Shown one piece after another: positions 6,221 to 9,846 of a DNA stretch of 9,846 nucleotides. This stretch comes from Methanomicrobiaceae archaeon (lineage in GTDB: Archaea; Halobacteriota; Methanomicrobia; Methanomicrobiales; Methanomicrobiaceae). The stretch's first letter is position 1; every line of letters begins with the position of its first letter. The position numbers were made by a program, and so were the translations under genes. The DNA is taken from assembly GCA_030628325.1 (NCBI GenBank), contig DAOVRB010000017.1, positions 1 to 9,846 on the forward strand, given 5' to 3'. A model generated the notes under the pieces. That model saw nothing but the letters and a program-made list of their open reading frames with translations, ran no database searches and was not told the origin of the DNA.

Positions 6221-6461
6221 ATGCGAAACATCAACAAGAACATATTCCTGAACACACTTTTTTGTCCAGCACAGTCACTCAGTTGCTGATCAGTTTAGGT
6301 TGGATCAGGGAAGGGAAGTTGGAGAGAGGGCAAGGGAGATCTTCCCTGAAGGAATCCTCATTGATGATGTAAACCCACCCAAAGCCGCAGAGAGACCAAA
6401 TGGCTTGATGAATGACTCAAAGATATCGGACATATCAGACATTTATCAAAAACAGGAATGA
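6221..6461 (+). pseudogene. N-terminal remnant of a DUF2779/Cas4-like nuclease-family gene
   Basis: After a strong ribosome-binding site the frame from 6221 reads MRNINKNIFLNTLFCP and stops at 6287-6289. The frame one base over, open from about 6264 to a TGA at 6459-6461, reads DQFRLDQGREVGERAREIFP and then EGILIDD. Together these resemble the start of DUF2779/Cas4-like PD-(D/E)XK proteins (xxFLxxLxCPxxxWL, then FxxGxEVGxxAxxLFPxGVxID). The two parts are out of phase by one base, and the usual linker between CP and the FRLDQG segment is too short, so at least one deletion has occurred. The catalytic core (the Asp and ExK) is absent because the frame ends about 57 codons on. The gene was probably the second gene of an operon with the HhH-GPD-like gene. 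The family call is from motif memory and could be refined by a profile search. Confidence 0.5.
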
Positions 6462-6521
6462 AAGTTCTTAGGGCTTTAATAGACGTATCCATTTTAGTTT
6501 TGAGAAATTTGGAGAAGAACC

Positions 6522-6538
6522 TTAAAAATGAGTTTTAA
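6522..6538. terminator. candidate bidirectional terminator between convergent genes
   Basis: TTAAAA-ATGAG-TTTTAA has exact 6-base arms and lies between the plus-strand nuclease remnant and the minus-strand Fic gene, 11 bases past the Fic stop. The minus strand presents a T5 run (6524-6528), the kind of signal archaeal RNA polymerase terminates on. Positions 6462-6521 hold nothing else that I recognise. Confidence 0.35.
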
Positions 6539-6548
6539 CTAAGAATCC

Positions 6549-7592
6549 TCATACTGAAAAATAGTCTGACAAACGACTCTGACCAGTTTTAGGTCTTGAC
6601 TTTAACAGTTTTTCAACATTTTCCTTCAGGACATTCATTCTTTGATTAATTATTATTCTAACAAAATAATCCACCATTAGCGAATAGTTTTCCTGATTTC
6701 CATGTTTCAGCGCATCGAGATAGTTTTCCCTTTCCTCTCCTAAAAATAGAACTCTCGGGTATTTATTTTTTGGAAGCATGAAATTTAGAATCTCTCTTCC
6801 TACTCGCCCGTTACCATCAGCAAATGGATGTATCATTTCAAAAAAATAATGAAACATAATCGCTTCTTCAAAAGGATGAGAGCCTTCTTTTATTTGGTTA
6901 TAATAGAATGAAATTATGTGGTTTAATTCATTCTCAATCTCACTAGAAGGAGAGAGAAGTGCATCGCAACCTATTATACCGATATCATCAGTTCTTCTAA
7001 AATATCCGGCAGATTCATGGTCAATATTTTGCATGATTAAAGCATGCAGGCTTTTAATAAAATCAATAGATACTTTGCCCTTATAATTCTCTCTGTATTT
7101 CCTGACATTTTTGAAGTTTTGAATTTCGTTAATCTCTCTAAGGGTTTTTGTTTTAGGTATGATTCCATGTTCAAGAAGATTTTTGGTCTCATCTAAAGAG
7201 CATGTATTACCTTCAATAGAGGTTGTTCCCTGAACATAATGATATTCAAAATTACTTTCATAGACTTCTGCTTCGTTTTTTGATAGAAGTTTGGTGAATA
7301 TTTTATGTAAATATCTAATTTCTTCAAGTACGTTCGCCAATTCCCGATTTAGGTAGCGTATTTTGTATTGGTCTACACTGAGTTTTCCGACTTTTTTAGC
7401 AGCTTTAAGCTCTAAATCGAAAGCAAACATTCTATAGAGTTCAACTGTTTCTTGTGATGGAGGATCTCCACTACATAGGTATTTTTTAACCTTTGATTTT
7501 TTACCTCCAAACCAAACATCTTTTACCAAAAAGTACTGTGGTTTGCGATTTTTTGGATAGTTTATTTCAACCCGGTATGGGTTACGTGACAT
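6549..7592 (-). CDS. Fic-family protein (AMPylase-like) with class II-type inhibitory motif
   Basis: The 347-residue protein carries the full Fic signature HPFADGNGRVGR (255-266): catalytic His255, Asp259 for the metal, and the Gly/Asn/Arg anion hole. Fic enzymes usually move AMP or another nucleotide moiety from a nucleotide donor onto a hydroxyl side chain of a target protein. Upstream, TTSIEGN (123-129) fits the (S/T)xxxE(G/N) inhibitory helix whose Glu blocks productive ATP binding, placed N-terminal to the core as in class II members. GYFRR (196-200) is the usual segment before the core. Residues 1-70 form a basic extension (YFLVKDVWFGGKKSKVKKYL) seen in some archaeal members. No defect is visible. 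It is AT-rich, faces the defence-type genes convergently, and has no antitoxin-like partner, which agrees with built-in auto-inhibition. The target is unknown. Confidence 0.92.
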   Translation of the reverse strand: MSRNPYRVEINYPKNRKPQYFLVKDVWFGGKKSKVKKYLCSGDPPSQETVELYRMFAFDLELKAAKKVGKLSVDQYKIRYLNRELANVLEEIRYLHKIFTKLLSKNEAEVYESNFEYHYVQGTTSIEGNTCSLDETKNLLEHGIIPKTKTLREINEIQNFKNVRKYRENYKGKVSIDFIKSLHALIMQNIDHESAGYFRRTDDIGIIGCDALLSPSSEIENELNHIISFYYNQIKEGSHPFEEAIMFHYFFEMIHPFADGNGRVGREILNFMLPKNKYPRVLFLGEERENYLDALKHGNQENYSLMVDYFVRIIINQRMNVLKENVEKLLKSRPKTGQSRLSDYFSV

Positions 7593-7616
7593 AATAATAT
7601 ATATGGCAGGGTGTGG

Positions 7617-7624
7617 TATTTATG
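7617..7624 (-). promoter_or_regulatory. putative TATA box of the Fic gene
   Basis: The minus strand reads CATAAATA here, centred about 28 bases upstream of the Fic ATG (7592), as for a leaderless archaeal transcript; no ribosome-binding sequence precedes the ATG. A second AT-rich run (TATATATTATT) directly before the ATG is too close to serve as the TATA box for this start. Confidence 0.35.
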
Positions 7625-7753
7625 GTTGTCCGCCAAAACTCCATACCGCCGTAAATAAATGAAAGAGGCTTATTTTAAAAATGGGATGCTGCCCTATTTC
7701 CCAACTGCCACCGATGATCCCACTATGCAGAGGATGCACATCTGTTCACTGTC

Positions 7754-8833
7754 TCAATTACCTGACTCCGGCCATCTGACAGAATGAATCTCTGTATGAA
7801 GTATCGACATTGAATCTACAAAATTTTCAAAACCTACTTCTCCATTGGCATATCTTTCATGCCACCTCTCCGGGACCGGGATTTTCTCGTAGAGTTCATC
7901 CCTCCCTGCCTCAAGAAGGAGCGGTTCTTTTCCCATAAAAGCGGCAGCAGAGAGTACGGTTCCCTCTGCCTCTGCTGAGAGTTCTTCAATCCACTGGCAC
8001 CCTTCATGTGATCTCAGCAGGTGATGATCCAGTATCAGTGTCTGTACAGAGTTGGCGAGGGTGAGGGCGTTTTTCCATGCAGATTTACGTTCTTTTGCAG
8101 AAATCCGGTTGAGGTATAGAGGAGGGCCTGATGCAATCACGATATCCGGTTCCCATGCCATGATGATTTCTATCGCCTCTGAGTTGAGCATCTGTATATC
8201 TGATGCGTGGACAAAGACCTCATTCCCGTCACTGATGCGTGTCATCATCACAGAACCCAGATGTGATTCAGCTGTCCCGTGGGGCACCGGTCTGGAAAAA
8301 CTCAGTGACAGGTTCTCTGATGAGTTCTGTGATGGGGTTTCTTTTGAGTCCTGCGTTGCGTTCTGCGTTGGATTCAGTGATTGGTGATATGATTGGGCAT
8401 ATGTATTACATGTATCAGATATGTCATACATCCCTTCAACTTCCGGGAGTTCTCTTCCGGTCTGTTCTATAATATCCTGCCTTCGTTTTAGTGAATGTGA
8501 GGATATCTGTGCAGTGCCCTTACACCAGAGACTGATGCCATCCAGTGGTGGGATCTCGTTGAGTGGGATCTGATATGGGTTTGCATCTAAAAGAGGGATA
8601 TGGTCTCCATGATAATGGCTGATAATTATATCTGTTGCTTTAGAAAATTCAGATAAGATCCTCTTTCTCACTGCATCGCCGACTGCCACCTGGCAGGGGT
8701 GTGGGAGATGACCGTGACGCAGGTAACCGAGTGCAACGCCAGGATCTATAAGAAATCGCCTCCCTGAGGTTTTTACCACACAGGAGAGACCCCTGACCCC
8801 CAGTGATTCGGTGCCTATGATCGAAATCTCCAT
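7754..8833 (-). CDS. UPF0282 family metallo-beta-lactamase-fold protein
   Basis: The 359-residue protein begins MEISIIGTESLGVRGLSCVV and has the metal-binding signature HYHGDH (73-78) of metallo-beta-lactamase-fold hydrolases. Further probable ligands are His185/His191, the HASD segment (209-212) and the LDHH segment (269-271). The N-terminal block with FLIDPGVALGYLRHG and the SGPPLYL segment (235-241) match the archaeal UPF0282 family, whose reaction is not established. The protein is longer than I expect for the family, and residues about 140-182 are a Gln/Ser/Asn/Thr-rich insertion without predicted structure. The ATG is supported by GGGAG seven or so bases upstream and a TATA box at 8871-8882. 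The 102-base gap and its own promoter suggest it is transcribed separately from the MFS gene upstream. Cytosolic, no signal peptide. Confidence 0.85.
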   Translation of the reverse strand: MEISIIGTESLGVRGLSCVVKTSGRRFLIDPGVALGYLRHGHLPHPCQVAVGDAVRKRILSEFSKATDIIISHYHGDHIPLLDANPYQIPLNEIPPLDGISLWCKGTAQISSHSLKRRQDIIEQTGRELPEVEGMYDISDTCNTYAQSYHQSLNPTQNATQDSKETPSQNSSENLSLSFSRPVPHGTAESHLGSVMMTRISDGNEVFVHASDIQMLNSEAIEIIMAWEPDIVIASGPPLYLNRISAKERKSAWKNALTLANSVQTLILDHHLLRSHEGCQWIEELSAEAEGTVLSAAAFMGKEPLLLEAGRDELYEKIPVPERWHERYANGEVGFENFVDSMSILHTEIHSVRWPESGN

Positions 8834-8870
8834 ATATCTCTCCCTCTATCTTCATTCTTATCCTCATCTT

Positions 8871-8882
8871 TACTTATGTATA
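8871..8882 (-). promoter_or_regulatory. putative TATA box of the UPF0282 gene
   Basis: The minus strand reads TATACATAAGTA, centred near 8878, about 45 bases before the ATG at 8833. It predicts transcription from about 8852 and a short purine-rich leader containing the ribosome-binding site AGGGAGAG. Confidence 0.45.
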
Positions 8883-8933
8883 CCCAGACTCACACCAAAA
8901 ACTCATATTCATACCAATAACCCATACTCACAC
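8882..8933 (-). repeat. direct repeat pair upstream of the UPF0282 promoter
   Basis: GTGTGAGTCTGGGT (minus strand, 8895-8882) and GTGTGAGTATGGGT (8933-8920) match at 13 of 14 positions and are 38 bases apart. The nearer copy abuts the TATA box. They could be activator or repressor half-sites, or just remnants of low-complexity G/T-rich sequence. Confidence 0.35.
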
Positions 8934-8935
8934 TC

Positions 8936-9846
8936 TCACACTTCCCCGAAACATGACTCTGTCTCTTTTGTGAGAAACATGAGAACAAAGCATATCCCTA
9001 TGACAATAGCAGCAAGGAAGAACGTGCCGTCAAAACCGTGGATGAGCACTTCCAGTTTAAGATCGGTAGGTGATGCTTCCGTAATGGCATGTTTTGCTGC
9101 GAATTTTGTCATTGAACTGACAAACGCAAGCTGGAAGAGTGCAACGCCGATTGTCAGACCCAGGTTCCGTTCTGCGGTGAGTATACTTGATACAATGCCC
9201 TTACTCTCTTTTTTTGTCATATTCATAATATCATTTGAATTAGGAGAGATACTGAATCCAAGACCGAACCCGAAGAGCCCGAGTGTGATTATAATGAAGA
9301 TCTGCGTTGTATCAGTACTGAACTGTGCAAGCATAAGGTACCCGAGAAGTGAAATTGCGATTGCATACAGACAGAGTTTTTTACCACCTGTTTTGTTGTA
9401 CAGGTTGCCTGCCAGAACACCCGAAATCATCATCGTGACAGAAGGCACTGTCATAAAGAGACCGGCAACAGACGTCTCAAGGCCCTGTACCAGTTCGAGA
9501 TAGAACGGCAGGATGAAATTTGCACCGCCAAATGCGAGCATCATTAAGAGTGCGACACTGTTTTTGAATGTGAAATCACGGTCTTTAAAGAGGCGTATGT
9601 CAAGCAGCGGGTCTCTCGCTTGTTTCTCGTGCCGGATAAATACAGGAATTGCTAAGAGACAGAGGACTGCTGCACCTATCACCTGTGGTGAATTAAAGCC
9701 TAACTGAACCCCCATGGATAGTGCGAATATACCTGATGCAATGATCAAAAAGATCAGGAATGAACCCGCCCTGTCAAATGGCAGACTTTCTCCTGAAATT
9801 ATCCGGGTATCCGGGATCACTTTTATCCCAAGAAGAACTGCAAAAA
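8936..9846 (-). CDS. DHA2-type MFS drug transporter, C-terminal part (partial at right edge)
   Basis: The frame is open to the window edge; the GTG at 9820 is internal because coding sequence (AVLLGIKVIPDTR) continues upstream of it. About 302 residues are visible. IPDTR followed later by PFDRAGSF is the usual junction after TM6 in 14-helix DHA2 (EmrB/QacA-like) drug:H+ antiporters. Eight hydrophobic helices follow, which would be TM7-14: for example SFLIFLIIASGIFALSMG, AVLLCLL-type, ILPFYLEL, MTVPSVTMMISGVLAG, CLYAIAISLLGYLML, IFIIITLGLFGFGLGF, and a final FFLAAIVIGICFVLMFL. The loop GNLYNKTGGKKL corresponds to the second copy of MFS motif A. The protein ends ETESCFGEV. It is expected in the cell membrane, exporting an unknown compound by proton exchange. 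Confidence 0.85.
   Translation of the reverse strand, partial: FAVLLGIKVIPDTRIISGESLPFDRAGSFLIFLIIASGIFALSMGVQLGFNSPQVIGAAVLCLLAIPVFIRHEKQARDPLLDIRLFKDRDFTFKNSVALLMMLAFGGANFILPFYLELVQGLETSVAGLFMTVPSVTMMISGVLAGNLYNKTGGKKLCLYAIAISLLGYLMLAQFSTDTTQIFIIITLGLFGFGLGFSISPNSNDIMNMTKKESKGIVSSILTAERNLGLTIGVALFQLAFVSSMTKFAAKHAITEASPTDLKLEVLIHGFDGTFFLAAIVIGICFVLMFLTKETESCFGEV

Noticed and set aside
7659..7787. Small plus-strand frame of 42 codons between Fic and UPF0282
   Set aside because: No ribosome-binding site, no recognised motif, and it overlaps the end of the UPF0282 gene on the other strand.
8649..8867. Alternative minus-strand frame overlapping the UPF0282 start
   Set aside because: Out of phase with the conserved UPF0282 N-terminus and ends inside that gene; only the leader sequence makes it look like a start.
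8811..9503. 230-codon plus-strand open frame
   Set aside because: Antisense to the MFS transporter, whose helices and motif A are clear; the product is Ser/Arg/Pro-rich with no domain pattern.
9818..9820. GTG as the start of the MFS gene
   Set aside because: The same frame continues upstream with typical DHA2 sequence to the window edge, so the gene is truncated by the window and not a half-size transporter.

Overview
The window looks like a stretch of an archaeal chromosome, most likely from a methanogenic euryarchaeon of the Methanomicrobia/Methanomicrobiales type. The evidence is a complete UPF0282-type metallo-beta-lactamase-fold gene (a family I know from archaea), archaeal TATA boxes about 25-28 bases from likely transcription starts, a Fic protein with a methanogen-like N-terminal extension, and moderate, patchy base composition. 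The order-level placement is inference.

Layout. (1) 1-430, minus strand: a complete HicB-type antitoxin gene with a TATA box and a perfect 12-bp palindrome upstream. It runs directly into the out-of-frame remnant of a second HicB-like coding sequence; no HicA is visible before the edge. (2) 367-729: no gene, but a MITE-like element with 19-bp imperfect terminal inverted repeats enclosing two perfect hairpins. (3) 730-1575, minus: an alpha/beta hydrolase gene broken by one in-frame TGA and ending in a GAA-repeat poly-Glu tail. (4) 1773-4772, plus: a large HD-domain / STAND (NB-ARC-like) NTPase / TPR protein. Its TPR array is built from near-identical 120-bp DNA repeats and is cut by an in-frame TGA in the third unit. 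(5) 4944-6191, plus: a 415-residue protein that I read as having a divergent HhH-GPD DNA-glycosylase-like Fe-S C-terminal half fused to an unrecognised N-terminal half, behind a strong TATA box embedded in an inverted repeat. (6) 6221-6461, plus: a frameshifted remnant of a DUF2779/Cas4-like nuclease-type gene. (7) 6549-7592, minus: an intact Fic-family AMPylase-like gene with a class II-type inhibitory motif. (8) 7754-8833, minus: UPF0282 MBL-fold hydrolase with a low-complexity insertion. (9) 8936-9846, minus: the C-terminal eight-helix part of a DHA2-type MFS drug transporter, running off the right edge.

Interpretation. The block from about 1.77 to 7.6 kb, particularly 4.9-7.6 kb, is visibly more AT-rich than the flanking hydrolase, UPF0282 and MFS genes. 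It carries signalling, defence and repair types of gene (HD-STAND-TPR, HhH-GPD-like, nuclease remnant, Fic), two of them damaged. It reads as an accessory, possibly anti-viral island that is partly decaying. The most novel items are the HD-STAND-TPR protein next to the HhH-GPD-like fusion protein, and that fusion protein itself. The two in-frame TGA codons are not explained by a changed genetic code, because all six intact genes whose ends lie in the window also terminate in TGA.
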